Shown here piece after piece: positions 11,022-23,800 of a stretch of 64,000 nt of DNA (positions within the stretch are counted from its first letter, which is position 1; each line of letters opens with the position of its first letter). The DNA comes from Arabidopsis thaliana (Eukaryota > Streptophyta > Magnoliopsida > Brassicales > Brassicaceae): NCBI RefSeq assembly GCF_000001735.4, contig NC_003074.8:2666101-2730100 (forward strand), given 5' to 3'. Made by a program: the position numbers and the translations under genes. The notes beneath the pieces are model-generated. The model was not told where the DNA came from and did no database searches. It worked only from the letters and a program-made list of their open reading frames with translations.

Positions 11022-13079
11022 TCACCAGTAGTCATTGCAAGAACAAGAGCCGTTTGTAAAACAATGAAACCTATTGTTGTCTCTAACAACGATCTCTCGT
11101 CTTGTGATCTTCGATATCAACTTCATCACTTCATGACAATCTCCACATACCCTTAGATTCTTCACCACCCGAATCACTTGGCCATGATCCGTACTGATCA
11201 GCCCTAACGCAACCGCAAGCTTCTCGCTGTGATACCCCAAGACCCTTTCTTTTTCTTCCTCTTCAACATCGAAGAAAACAAATTCTGTCGTTGGAACAAA
11301 ACCCATAAGCCTCATTTCATTACCCAAATCTTCTAGCTTTGCATATATCTTGTCGCTTAGAGGATGAGATTTATCATCTGCTAGAAACTCATGGACCTTC
11401 CCTTCCAACTCGATCCAACTATATCCCGGGATCTTCTTCATACCTTTCTTGTTCATCATGTCCCTTACTTCAGCAGCTTCGTCCCATCTGCCACCAACAG
11501 AGTATATGTTGGATAATTGAACATAGTTTCCTGCATTCCATGGCTCCAAAGCGATGAGCTCTTTGAGAACAGTTTCAGCTAACTGCGTATCTTTGACCAG
11601 TCTGCATCCGCTCAGTAACGCTCCCCAGACTATCGCGTTTGGCCTCATGGGCATATCGCAGATCAAACGGTATGCGTCATCTAACATTCCTGCTCTGCCC
11701 CAAAGATCTACCATGCAACCATAGTGCTCAACCGTGCGTTTCAAAGCATAAACACAGCTTATGGCATTGAAAAACCGAAGCCCGTCTTGGATTAGGCCTG
11801 CGTGAACGCACCCACAGAGCAGTCCAAGGAACGTGGACCCATCAGGTGAGATACCTAACTTCTCTGTTTGTCCAAAAACCGCAAATGAGAGCTTAACGTG
11901 GCCATTCTTGGCCAGACCAGAAATTGCAGCATTCATGATAACTATATCTTTCTCCTTCATTTCTTTAAATACTTCAAAACCTCGAGCCATAGCCCCACAT
12001 TTCGCGTACATGTCGATCAGGGCATTGGCCATAAACAGATTGGTCAAAAACTCATGCCTATCTATTAAACTAATTCCCCATTCACCTAGATCAAGGGCTC
12101 CTAAGCTTGCACAAGACGAAAGAAACCCGACAATAGAAAACTGGTCCGGTTTCAGATTTTCCTGCAACATCTGGAGAAATAACTCTATTCCTTCTTTTGG
12201 GAAGCTGTTCGATGCATACCCTTGTATCATAGTGCTCCAAGTAACTATATCTTTCTCCACCATCGAGTCGAAAACAGAACGTGCTTTCTCCATCTTCCCA
12301 CACTTGGCATAGAGATTGACAAGTGTTGTCCGCACAAAGGAATTCTTCTGCATCTCCATCTCTTCCATGTACTTAACTATCCACTCCCCACTGTCGAGAT
12401 CCCCTACATGAACACAAGCAGATAAAACCTGAACAATAAAGTAGCTATCGGGTTTCACACCCATCTCCACCATCTTCTTAAACAAATCAATGGCTTCCCT
12501 GTGTCTTCCTGAAGTAGTATACCCACTAAACAAAGCCGTCCAAGTAACAACGCTTCTGTCAGGAATTTCGTCGAACAGTTTGTGGGCATCATTCAAACGC
12601 CCGGATCCAGAGTAGATAGAGAGCAGGCTCGTCATAGCGGCCACATCGTGATTAAACCCACATTTGACCACAAGGGAATGAAGATCAATCCCAAGCTTGC
12701 GACTCGAGGCTCTGGTGCATGCCTTGAGAACCAAAGGGAAGGTGAAACCATGGAGGTAGAGACCATGTTTGCGGATGGAGAGGAAGAGATCGAGGGTTTC
12801 ATGGAAGAGATGATTATTGACGAAGCCATTGATGAGACTATTGTAGAGGAAAATGTTGGGGAATTGGGTATGAGAGAAGAGGAGATAGGAGTATTTGGTT
12901 TGGCGGAAGAAGAGAGTTCGCTTGAGGAGGAGGTTGACGAGGAAGGTGTCGTGGTGGAGATGGTGGTTAATGAGAGAGACGTGGATTTGTTTCAGATGAT
13001 TGACGGTGCATGCGACGGAGATTAGAGTTTTGATCTGCTGGACTTTTGATGTTGCTGATGGAACGGTGACGATGCTCAT
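11022..13079 (-). CDS. PLS-class pentatricopeptide repeat protein with E and DYW domains
   Basis: Intronless 685-aa ORF. PPR motifs begin at about residue 80 and recur every 31-36 residues (VVTWTALFSGYTTSGRHREA, DIVTWSTMIQGYASN, DIVIMNAAISGLAKNGH). E/E+ segments follow (about 470-570: PNAIVWGALLSGC, YVQLSNIYS, KIPGYSWIELEGKVHEFLADD), then a complete DYW domain ending exactly in DYW. The cytidine-deaminase-like metal ligands are present: HSE in YHSEKLAVALG, CGDCHEVMK and CSCNDYW. DYW PPR proteins edit specific C residues in chloroplast or mitochondrial RNA. The site and organelle cannot be read from this sequence. I recognise it as the At3g08820 protein. Confidence 0.92.
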   Translation of the reverse strand: MSIVTVPSATSKVQQIKTLISVACTVNHLKQIHVSLINHHLHHDTFLVNLLLKRTLFFRQTKYSYLLFSHTQFPNIFLYNSLINGFVNNHLFHETLDLFLSIRKHGLYLHGFTFPLVLKACTRASSRKLGIDLHSLVVKCGFNHDVAAMTSLLSIYSGSGRLNDAHKLFDEIPDRSVVTWTALFSGYTTSGRHREAIDLFKKMVEMGVKPDSYFIVQVLSACVHVGDLDSGEWIVKYMEEMEMQKNSFVRTTLVNLYAKCGKMEKARSVFDSMVEKDIVTWSTMIQGYASNSFPKEGIELFLQMLQENLKPDQFSIVGFLSSCASLGALDLGEWGISLIDRHEFLTNLFMANALIDMYAKCGAMARGFEVFKEMKEKDIVIMNAAISGLAKNGHVKLSFAVFGQTEKLGISPDGSTFLGLLCGCVHAGLIQDGLRFFNAISCVYALKRTVEHYGCMVDLWGRAGMLDDAYRLICDMPMRPNAIVWGALLSGCRLVKDTQLAETVLKELIALEPWNAGNYVQLSNIYSVGGRWDEAAEVRDMMNKKGMKKIPGYSWIELEGKVHEFLADDKSHPLSDKIYAKLEDLGNEMRLMGFVPTTEFVFFDVEEEEKERVLGYHSEKLAVALGLISTDHGQVIRVVKNLRVCGDCHEVMKLISKITRREIVVRDNNRFHCFTNGSCSCNDYW

Positions 13080-13547
13080 CGCTTTTTTAAAACATTAGGG
13101 TTACCTCCCGCCAATTTATCACTCTTGAAAATGGACATCGCTTTAAATTCGAATTTTAATGTCTTTTCGTTTATTTTTTTGTTTTTTTGGTAATAATAAT
13201 ATGCCTGTATCAGATTTGATCCTATGCTTTTGTATCAAACTAATCCAAATTAAATTGTTAAAATTGTTTTCTCTCATTTTTTCGCATTGCTTAGTTCCTC
13301 TTTTGAATCACAACCTCATAAGAAGAATAGCTAATTTAGCATTACTCTTTTCTTTTTTTGGACAGCTAATATAGCATTAGCATGATATTGCAAATTTACA
13401 ATTCATAAAATATATACCGAAATGAAATTCAAATCATAGCTCATACATATGGGATCCACTTTATTTTAATCATATGACGAAGGCATCGAATTTACAAAAA
13501 ACACACTAAACTTGGGAATAATGTAAATACGAAAGACAAAGAAAAGC
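13080..13547. other. Intergenic spacer, PPR promoter and D-Ala ligase 3' flank
   Basis: AT-rich, with T-rich runs near 13160-13190 and 13348-13357. It must hold the promoter of the PPR gene and the 3' end of the D-Ala-D-Ala ligase transcript. I see no further gene. Confidence 0.5.
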
Positions 13548-16500
13548 TTACACAACTCTCTGCGTAGCAAGATGGAGCAGAGTGCGAAAGAATTGAGGAG
13601 GGTACATTGGCGGCTGCTCTGCTAATGCCTTTAGGTTTCCAATATCCCAAAACAAAACAAAGAACATGTTATCGTCTATGTACTCATGAGGAGAATTCCA
13701 AGTACAAATCTTTCGAATATGTGTTTATGGTAAAGATTAGATTGAAATTGTAAACAACACTTCTGTTGGACAAATAGGAATGCAAAAGTCACCTGTTGGA
13801 TTAAAACAGTGGAAGGAGTCATTCCGGGAACTGTGTTTACCTCTATAACCAGCACCTGCACAACCAACAAGTGAGAACCAAGCAATTGATTTTGGAATGT
13901 AAGATGAGAGTAACCATTAGTAGAATGTAAAGTAATTCTCTAGGTCCCTATCGTACCTCTCCGGTTTCAACATGCACAAAAGCATCGATCCGTGAAAACC
14001 CTTCTAAGCCGAGAGTTTCTGCAATCAGCTCAATGCCTTGTTTGCATCTCTCCAAAGCTTCCTTACTGAAATCTCACAACATTAGTCATAAGCTTCTTTA
14101 TACTTTACCCTCTGTGTTCTTTGGTTAAACCAAAGTCAACAAAAGCCAATAAACTGATAAATATCTTGATTTAGTTATAGGATTTTTTATACCCCAAAAC
14201 TAAAACGAAACTCACTTTTTTGGAGCTGACAACACATTAAGTTTCAAATTAGTTTATAGTTTCCTTCGACCGAAAACCTGAATTTGCTAACCGTAACAAG
14301 AATAGCTTTTTAAAGAGCTTAAATAGCCCCTTTTCCTACAAAGTAAAATGCTCTGTTTCGTATGGTTTTATTCTACTCCATGTACTAATAATATCCCAAA
14401 AGAAACTATAGACAAACCTCATGATTGTTGGTGGAGGTGGAGTAAGATTTATGCCAGTGCCTCCTATTCAAGATTTAATTTCATATGCCACTGTAAAGAC
14501 TAATTATTTCTCTCATAAAGTCAAAAGAAGACATGAAGTGGCAAAGAAAGACAAGTGAGAGTACCTTGGAACTTTTCCTCGAGAGACAATATATCCCCAC
14601 TTTCCTTGACAGTAAGACTAGGACTCAGTGAATGCATTGACCCACGCTTTCCAATTACACCCACAGTCATCTCTACCCACCGCCTCCTACCTTTCCAAGA
14701 GAGCTGCTGCTTGGCTTTGGATGAAACTATGATTTCATCGGTTTCGACAAATGGTTCAAAAATCAAGAATTCTGGAGTAGGATTTGGCATCTCAATCATT
14801 CCATGTGTCTACACACACAAGTGAAGATACGGATTTGGATAATCCTAACTTAATAATGAATGCTTCACGGTTGTACTAACAAAATTATTTGTTTTTTAAC
14901 CTTAGAAAGAGTGTTTGGAGGAATTCTTGGTATACAATCTTTCAAAGCTTGTACATATACAGCAAGGTCTTCAGAGGAACTGCAGAAAAACACAAAGGTT
15001 TAATCACACACCCAAAAAACTTAGTGGTAACGATAAAAGAATTTTAAATACAAGTTACCATAATCTTGCAACGCCAGTGGAACATCCATCCTTTGCTGGT
15101 TTAACACATAGTGTGAGACACTGAAGCTTCTTGATTAATTCATCCCAAACATTTGGGAAGGTCTCATGCATTATATCCTCTGTTCTCTTCACATCTTTGC
15201 TTATGGTATGAATTCCAAACTCTGAAAGCTATTGATTACAAGAAACACACAACAACAACAACAACAAAAATTGTTACAATAATACTCACGGTTTCCAAAT
15301 CGGCTTGAAGAGTATATCGATTGGTTTCCATACATTACTAAGAGCCTGAGATGTCATAACCTTGTCCATACAAGTCCTTGAAGCTAGTACGCCTGGACCT
15401 TTATTTAAGAACAGAAAAGGAAAATTAAACAATACCGTGAACATATATTATGTGGAGAATTAAATAGAAGCCCAAATGCTACATCAAAAGTAGCAACTAA
15501 CCTGTATAAGAAACTCCTTCATCCTCCAGCAAGCCCTGCAGTGTACCATCTTCACCAATTCCTCCATGCACTGCCAGTTAGCATTTTGAAAACTAAAATC
15601 ATAATGTTGCATGTGTTGCATGCAGAACAGAAGCACTCTCTTACCAAAAAAAAGTGCGTCAGGAAGAGTATCAACATTGCAATATTAAACAAAAAATGTA
15701 TCAACATTCCCGGCTTTTGTTTTTGATCTTGCAACTAGGTTTTCTGATTTAGTTTGTTGATAGCTTTTTCTCATAATCTTATATTTGCTCATGTAGTCAT
15801 GTTAGTACAAAAAAGGAAACATTGCAGTCTCTCTCTTACAAGACTAACCTGCAATGAAGACAGTTGCTTGAGCTTCCTTGGCATGCTTGATCCACTCTTT
15901 CAATGAGTACTTTCTGGGCAGCTCGTCTGTTATATCAAACCCTGCAAACCAGCTTTGATTCTTAAAACCATCCATAAGATCCTCCATCACTTGCTTCTGC
16001 AGCAGAGATGTAAATAAAGCCCTAACAGGCTCGACTGCTTCTAAGCACGCTGCAAGAACTTCCTCAGCAGTGTGCCTTAGCACAACCGAGTAGCTGAGAA
16101 TAAAGAAACTCATTAGTGATGTTGACCGTCTATAGCGTTACAAATGAGAAAAGCTAAAATAATTTCATACATCCATGTGAAATGTTATACCGGTGTCCCC
16201 TCTATCGTCTGGGAGGTCAACATTTGTATCTATGTGTACAGACTACTGAATATATTATTTCAACATATGTCTGAGAATATACTTACGGCAAAACCCAGAC
16301 TTCTCTATTGTCCAAGTTCGAAGATGCGCCTAATGAGTTGCTAAGTGAGGGGGAAAGCAAACAGGGAGTTACATTAAGCTGTAAAGAACAAGATCATCAG
16401 AGTCAGGGCAATCCTATTGCACCCACTATTATCGTTTAATGACAATATACACAGGAATTAATGATTTCATAAGATACATGATTACACCTCAAATGATGTC

Positions 16501-19500
16501 TGCGTTCTTTTCAACTTACATCTACATATCTTTGCAAATTGACCCAGACATTTGTTCCACTCATGACGGACACCTGCCGCTCTGAAGTATCTCCTCCAAA
16601 TATGACAAACACTTTCTGGGGGTCCTCAGAGACTTCCAGGGTTGTTGAACCTTGGAGTAATTGACTATACCCATAATTATACCAATCAAGATGGGGAAAC
16701 CTCGAGCAAGCACGGTGGACGATTGTTCGCAGAATGTTTGAATGAGAAAATCCAACCTGAATGTAAGAATCGATGATCTAATTCATGTATGGTAATATAA
16801 ACATCTAACCTTAATGTTGGAGTGGACCAGGCATAAATGAGAATATAGACATAAATGAACAATACATCACAGCTTCAACTTTCACTATGACGTTACCATT
16901 TGCTTACAAACTATCAATGAGAAGATTAATTGCTGTCAATAAAAATTTTGAGAAAGAAAAACGTGAAATGCTTATAAAATCATGTCATTTTATAACACAT
17001 CGATTATAGTAAGGAAAAATAGGGTACATGCACAACTATTTCACAAAATACGAGAAGAAAAAGATTAACAGAGTAGAAACAGCATGAAGCACATCTTCAA
17101 CATACCATCAAAGTTACAATATCTTTAATTACCTTAGATGCCTGCTGGAAGAGAAAGCTAGTTTGCTCCATGCCACTTATCTGTAAGAGCATTTGAGATA
17201 TGCATTCAAGTGTTACTTCTAAGAACAATGCAAAGTATTAGTAGCTCCGGGTAAATTTGAAGGCCGGTGAAATTGCACTAGGCTAACCAGGTTGATGTCT
17301 GTGAATATAATATCTCCTGACTTGGTTCCTCCAAGCGTTTCACTTACAGGTGATGATAAATTTGAATTGGGAGCCAAATACCATCCATCAATGCGAGCAA
17401 AGTCACGTAAACCAAGCTTTTGAAATATAAGAGATGCCTCTTCACGAATACTTTTGATAACATGGATAGGGAAACGTGGAGGAGTGTGATAGGTGACCTG
17501 TTTATTTTAAATGAACTCATTGTGAGGAGATATAAAGTTACTACAGTTTGGAACTCAATATGCTGAGAAACCAATATGATAACCTCTGAAAAATAAAAAG
17601 AAAGGTATGTTGACCTATTTGAAATACAGAGTTAAGGGCATTAAGGAAATCAATGTGTTCCAGACACACCTTTCATTATTGGTTACGGAAATTGTAAGAA
17701 TCATTTTTATTTCAGTACCTGCTGTGTCGGCAGATACTTCCTCCGATAGTCGAAGATTGCGTTTTCCTTTGGATCACCAATGCCATGAAACTGAAGTTGC
17801 ACCTGACCACATAAATGCATGTATTTAGTAAGGAAAAACATGATATTAATGGTAAGATCTAGTCCATATACATATTACTTCAAATGATTTCTTATGAAAT
17901 TATCTGACCTCAATGCACAAATAAGTTAGTCACAAACTATGGAATTCAGCATATTAAAAACTGTTCGTATTGACATCTGCTTCCTATTTAGTGAAAAGTA
18001 ACTGAGGCCCAAGTTTTACTAGTCCAAGATTAAAATAATTCATGTAAGAGTGGTCCAGATTACAGTTGAGACAGAACCTCAGAGCAAAAAAGGAATCTGC
18101 ACAAGCTTCTGTGAAATTCAGAAGAAAGCAATTGAAAATGTAATTACCTCAGTAGGCATCAAAACAACAGGATGGCAAACAGAACCAGAACCCACATCCA
18201 GGACGATGGCAGTGAACTCATATGCATCTTCAATAAACACCTCAACAACAACTCTATCATCAATTCCCTATCCAAAAAAAAAGAAGGAAAGAAAACTTAC
18301 TGCCTGTAAAGAAATAGTTTGCAATCCTCCAAAAATACAGATTTTCTAGTTTCGAGAAATAGAGATCTCCATTCCTCATTTCCAAGTGTCTAGTTATATT
18401 GTCCAAGTCTCAAAACAAATAATACCTCTAGAATAAGTTCAGTAGCCTTTTTAATTGAATCATTTACGCCAAAAGCAACCTTGACACCAATGCTTGAACC
18501 TGCTTTAGCTGGTTTTACCTGAAACAGACAAACGTGAAGAGAGAAAAAAAAAAAGTGAAATAAATGAGGAGGGATCTCTAGGCAACATTTCTATGACCAG
18601 GCTGAGAAATGGGGAGATGCTTACCACAACTTTTCCCATCTCGAGATCCAGCTGGTTATCTGTAAACCACAGTGCTATTTCACTTTTGTCTACTCCAGTT
18701 CCCTGAGCAAGGATTTGTGTTTAGGAAATATATCACTAGCTCGAAATTTGAGTGCATGTATAGATAAGATTTTAATATACAATGAAGAGGGAATTGAATG
18801 CAATAAAGAGACATGCCTGCATAGACAATAATACAATATACTACCTGCACCAAGTAGTTTGGTACTGTCATGAAACCAAGTTCCTTGAGCTCCAAAGAGG
18901 CTTCATACTGGAATAAGTTCACTAAAAATAATCAGAACTATACTAAGACAGATGAAGAAGAATATCAAACAACACAATGAGAGCTAGCTAATTAAAATGT
19001 AATGAATATCTGATACACCAGTTCATCCACAGACTCTTTCTATTTACCTTGTCAAATGCTCGAAAACATTCACGGGATCCAGTCCCCACAAATGGAATGT
19101 TGTGACTTTCCAACAGCTCCTACATAGCCAATAATCAATGATATTTAAGGTCTCGTAACATAAGTACTTCCAATAGAAAATAAAATTTATAAGGACTTGT
19201 CCAAACAAAAAAACCTGAATGCCCCCATCTTCACCAAATCGACCATGAATTACTGGAAAAACAATGTCCACAGCAGAAACAAGATGCTCGGCCAATTCGG
19301 ATAATGACGAGAATCCCTGTGCAAGACTACAGTATGAAACAAACTAGCCACTCAGCTAATTTGGTCACTGCTATTGTCCCATAACCAATTTTTCAAACCG
19401 TTCATATCATACACCTCACCTCTCCAGCTTAAAATCGAAATCTGAAGGAGTATTCGAGTACACCTGAAATTTTTCACAAACAATAAAAGAAAGAATGAGT

Positions 19501-20063
19501 AAGAGATACATAAAGCAGAATTGTTCAAAATGCCTAATACAACGCTGCAAACCTGAGCGGATGAAATTGCAAAGGCTTTGAGATCAGGATCTATATAATA
19601 GCAGCTCACGTTTATACCATCACCCTGATGAAAAACCATCCAACACAATTGAAACTCAATTTCAAACCAGACGGATTAAATGGAGCCAGAAAATACACAA
19701 ATCCAAAGCTCAATTGATCATGGGAAAACGGAAAATAACCTGAATATGATCGAGAACTGATCTAGCAGAGTTGAGAGAAATCCCGCGCTCCGCCGACGGA
19801 CCTCCGCAAATGAGTCCCACCCTCAGACTCTTACTCATCTCTTGTCCGTAACCGACAGCCTTCGAGACGGTTCGTATAGCTCCGGATCCCCGATACTTAT
19901 TCATCCCCAAAAGCATGCATGTACTCTCGCTCAGTGAGTTCTTCTGATTCAGCTTCAGAGTTGTCCGTGCAGCCGTCGCTACTCGATGAACATCGTATCC
20001 TCCTTCTCCTATGCCGCTAGTCATCGAAAAACTGACGCCGGTCGCCATGGACGCCATCTCCAA
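13548..20063 (-). CDS. Tandem (two-domain) D-alanine--D-alanine ligase, probably plastid
   Basis: About 24 short exons from the ATG at 20063 to the stop at 13548-13550. Exon 1 (19740..20063) has a Ser/Thr/basic, transit-like N terminus, then LICGGPSAERGISLNSARS, the start of a Ddl N domain. The first ligase half runs to about 17130: HGRFGEDGGIQ (19.2 kb), VGTGSRECFRAFDK (19.1 kb), KPAKAGSSIGVKV (18.5 kb), VVVEVFIEDAYEF (18.2 kb), FARIDGW and DINLISGMEQTS (17.3 kb). The second half starts at about 16.7 kb (VFVIFGGDTSERQVSVMSG) and has GGIGEDGTLQ, GVLASRTCMDK, KPAKDGCSTGVA, FSRIDAF and EVNTVPGMTPST. Ddl joins two D-alanines for peptidoglycan. In plants this fits plastid peptidoglycan relics, best supported in mosses. 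I recognise At3g08840. Coordinates of internal exons are approximate. Confidence 0.88.
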
Positions 20064-20877
20064 AGGAAGCTTAATTCTCCGTACAATAATCTTTACACCT
20101 CCTTGAGGAACTTTTTATTTTTTTCATCGTCAGTCAGAACTCACAAGTCAGTAAAACAGTCATCGAAACAAAAAGCTTTCATTTGTTGCACGCGGGAGAG
20201 CTTTGCTTTGCACGTGTCAGTAAAAAATGTCCTAACGGATTTTTGTTCGTAGATTTTGTTATTAACCAAAATGATAAAGATCGTCATTCATTATGATTGT
20301 TAATGATTGTTAGTCATCTCTTTATTGATAACCAAAGAAATCCTAGTGAGTGATCAGATTTTTCGATAATTACTTGGATTCTGACATAAACTGGTATTTG
20401 ACCAATCATAGAGATGCGTAGCATGAAAAATTGCAAGCCTATTTCCAACGGATCCCAACTTGAACAAACAACAGACAACATTTCAAAGCATCGTCACGAA
20501 AATGCAAATTTTCTTCCACCATTACTTTTACCATTTTTTTTACACATGAAACAAATTAGGAAACAGAATGACTTAAAAGATTAATAAAAAGGAAATCACA
20601 CACCCAAGAGATGAGAAAATGAAAAGCAAAACAGGGAAACTATTTACAGACACCATTTACGTGCGTTGTTGCATAGGTAGAGATATAACTTATTTGGTGA
20701 AGCCTCCTTCTTTAGTGTTAACTTAGATCTTGTTTTATCTTGGACGGAGGCTAACGAATACTATAAACCACACCCACTTTACCCCGACCCAAAACCGACC
20801 CGACCTGCACTGATTTATGCTTTTCTTTTTATCACAAGAGCAATGCTAAATGCAACATATTCACTTACGGTTGTGAC
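20064..20877. other. Intergenic spacer, D-Ala ligase promoter and RAPTOR1B 3' flank
   Basis: The first roughly 150 bp are probably 5' UTR and promoter of the ligase. The stretch nearest 20877 is likely RAPTOR1B 3' UTR. An AT-rich middle shows no ORF, RNA gene or repeat I can support. Confidence 0.5.
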
Positions 20878-23800
20878 TCATCTTGCTTGCGAGTTGTCGT
20901 GGGTGTATATGGAGACAAATGAGTCAGCAGCTCCAGCTGCTAGCAGAACCTGGTACGGATGAAATGTGAGGCAACTCACTGATCCAATCTTTTGAGCCAT
21001 GAAGGATGGGTAGTAGCGGATTATCCCTAGTTGTTCCCCTTGAAGACTGAATACTTTAATGAGCTGTTTTGCAGATCCACTCGCGATTATTGGAGCGTGT
21101 CTGTGAACAGCTAAGGCCGTGAGTGAACCCCTGTGTGCATCAATCGTCAGGTATGTGTCCCTTGTTGTTCTAAGGTCAAGAAACTGTATGTCACCCGCCT
21201 GTGATGCACTCACCACCTGAAGATAAGAACAGAATAGATATTGGCCCCAGGAAAACGACAAAGAGTTGAGAAACTCTTGAGAATTAAAAACCAAACCAAG
21301 ACGAAATTCTTCAAACCCGAACCAATATATGCTATAAAAAAAGGTATGAAAGCTGACAGTTCATAGATCAATTTTGGTTTGCAACCTTTGCGGGGTCAAG
21401 TCCAGGTTGAAAACTGAGGCCAACCACCCTTTCAACTTTCTGATGAGGCCGAGTCGCGCAGACAAGCCTTCAATAGAAGAAATGATATTAAGTGATGTAT
21501 TCAAAAATATTTTTTGGTGCTCTCATTTTAGATTATTTTGAGGAGTTCTGTTAAAGAATGAACATTAAAGTTTAAACCAACTTACGGTTCAGGTGACCGA
21601 ACATCATAGAGTCTCAAAGATCCATCAGCAAAACCAGCAGCGAGTTGGCCTCCGTGCACTTGAGAAGCAGACTACAAAGATAACATAAAGTAAGCAAAAT
21701 TCACATGTTTTGTAATTCAAAAATGTTTTGATCAAGGAAAAGCATGATAACCATGAACTTCCAAAACAACAAAAAGAACTATAAGACGATAGCTTATGCA
21801 TACTATCTCTTCGATTCATCAGATTGTAGCAAATGATGACATCCTAGAGCATTTCTATGTTTTAAACAGAAGGTTGTTCATGCAGACTTACAAGTGCTGT
21901 AACTCCACATTCTGATTCAGAGGGAACAGATCTGACAAGCTGTTCTTTCTCCAGGTCCCAAAGTGTGACTGTTGACGTCTCCCCAGAAGCATACTGTTAA
22001 ATACCAGTAACCCGTAAATAACAATAAATCAGGCTTCGTAACTTGGAAAACTAAGAAGAAATATCGTGCATAGCATGATTGAAGAAATCACAAACCAGGT
22101 AACCGGACTGTTGTTGCCAGTCCACGACAGCGTTCAAGTCACGGGCACCGGGCTTGTGACCCTGGATTGAAGAAAACCCAGTAACAAGCTTTTGTTTACC
22201 CTTAGTTGCATAGTTTTTCCATATCCGGACCGACCCATCGCCTACCCAAATCCCAAAAGCATGTGTAAGACATAGATACCATTACTCAACACCCATATTC
22301 AATCAACTTGCAAACATCTGAAAGACTTGGTGGCAAGAGTTGTGAACATTACATGATGCAACAAGTAGCAGAGAGTCGTCAAGTTCATTGATGAGGCAGA
22401 GCTTTGAAATTCCTTTGTCAGGAAAATCATGATTGTCAAAGCCATTGAGAAGAGTTGCTTCCTCATAGTTCCACACTCTAAGAGAAATAAAGTGAAATAC
22501 TTAGTGCAGTTAAGGCTTCTCGATAAAAAGAGGTCCCAAGAGAGAACATCAAAGTTTAAGATAAGTTTCAAAGGGAAGCTTTTTCTAAATGACTAAACTA
22601 AACCGAGACCTAATCCAATAGATTGGGAACTACCCTGTACTTTTCCTAACAGAGGGTTAACCTGAATGCAAGAAGTTGTTCTAACATTCAATTTTAACGA
22701 TGCTCTGATGAAACTCGCATACCTGATCCGTTCATTCTCGTCTGCAGCAACTACAATAGGAGAGAATGGGTGAAGGAGGGCTGTCTTTGTTCCCGTTTCA
22801 AACCTTGTATCCCAGTTGGCAATAGGATTATTGTTGAGCTTGCTAATAGCTGGTCAAGGTAAAATGTAGGAAGTCAATTCAGGCGACTAGTATAGGTATA
22901 GAACAAACCAGAGATAACAGACAAAACTATTTACAAGAGTGCTGGCATTTTGCAATATGCTCAAGTGCGAATTTTTCTTTCTCTTCTCTTTTGGCTGCAA
23001 TCTCTTGACTAGCATCCGCACCACCAAGAAGTGGCTTAGAAAAGTGCCCACAACTCCAGCCGTAGATAGTTGATAGTGGAAGCAAACTCCGTTCAGATCC
23101 ACTGGCGCCTAAAAGCGGATCAGCCAATCCTGAGTCGGGTGAACCCAATAGATGAGGCCTGAACTCTAATGAACAAACTCTCCTCAATCCACTCAGGTAG
23201 TTTGTTCTAGGGGGGCTGACCGGGGGAGTCCTAAAACTTAAAGGCAGATTACCTGTCGTCAACAACAGTGTAAGATTAGAATTCACTAACATTTCAAGAA
23301 TGAACAGCATTCTTAAATTACGCAAAACTTTGAAAAATTCTGCATCAAGTTATGATCATAAAACACTCATAAACAGCTACCTGCATGCATATCAAACCAT
23401 GAGGATGAACGAGCTAGGCCAGCAAGTGGAGTGTGAGATGTCGTTGCAGCTTCCCCTGGTCGGCCAGTGGGCTTCGAGGGTTTCGCAACAACCTGTTCGA
23501 TTCCAATAATAGAAAGCACACGCCGTCCGAGACTTGCAATACGTGGAGATGGATCTTTAGCTAATGCAAACATAGCTCGGACGCACTGCGAATAAACAGC
23601 ATTATCCAACAGTCTTGGCTGATGGACCGCTCCATTGCTGACACTGTCATGCATCATTCCAGAATCAGAATGTAACGAAGAATCATCAGATAATGGAGAT
23701 CCTTGCATCAGCCCAGAGGAGCCAAGAGGGCTGCTTGAGATCCTAGACTCACGAGCCACTGGTTGGCTATCCGTGCTAGCTCTAGTCAGAGGACTCATGT

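Noticed and set aside
11833..12312. 159-codon plus-strand open frame
   Set aside because: Antisense to PPR repeats; no domain of its own.
12582..13025. 147-codon acidic open frame on the plus strand
   Set aside because: It lies exactly antisense to the first part of the PPR gene, whose frame is clear. The Glu-rich product is the mirror of Leu/Phe/Ser codons.
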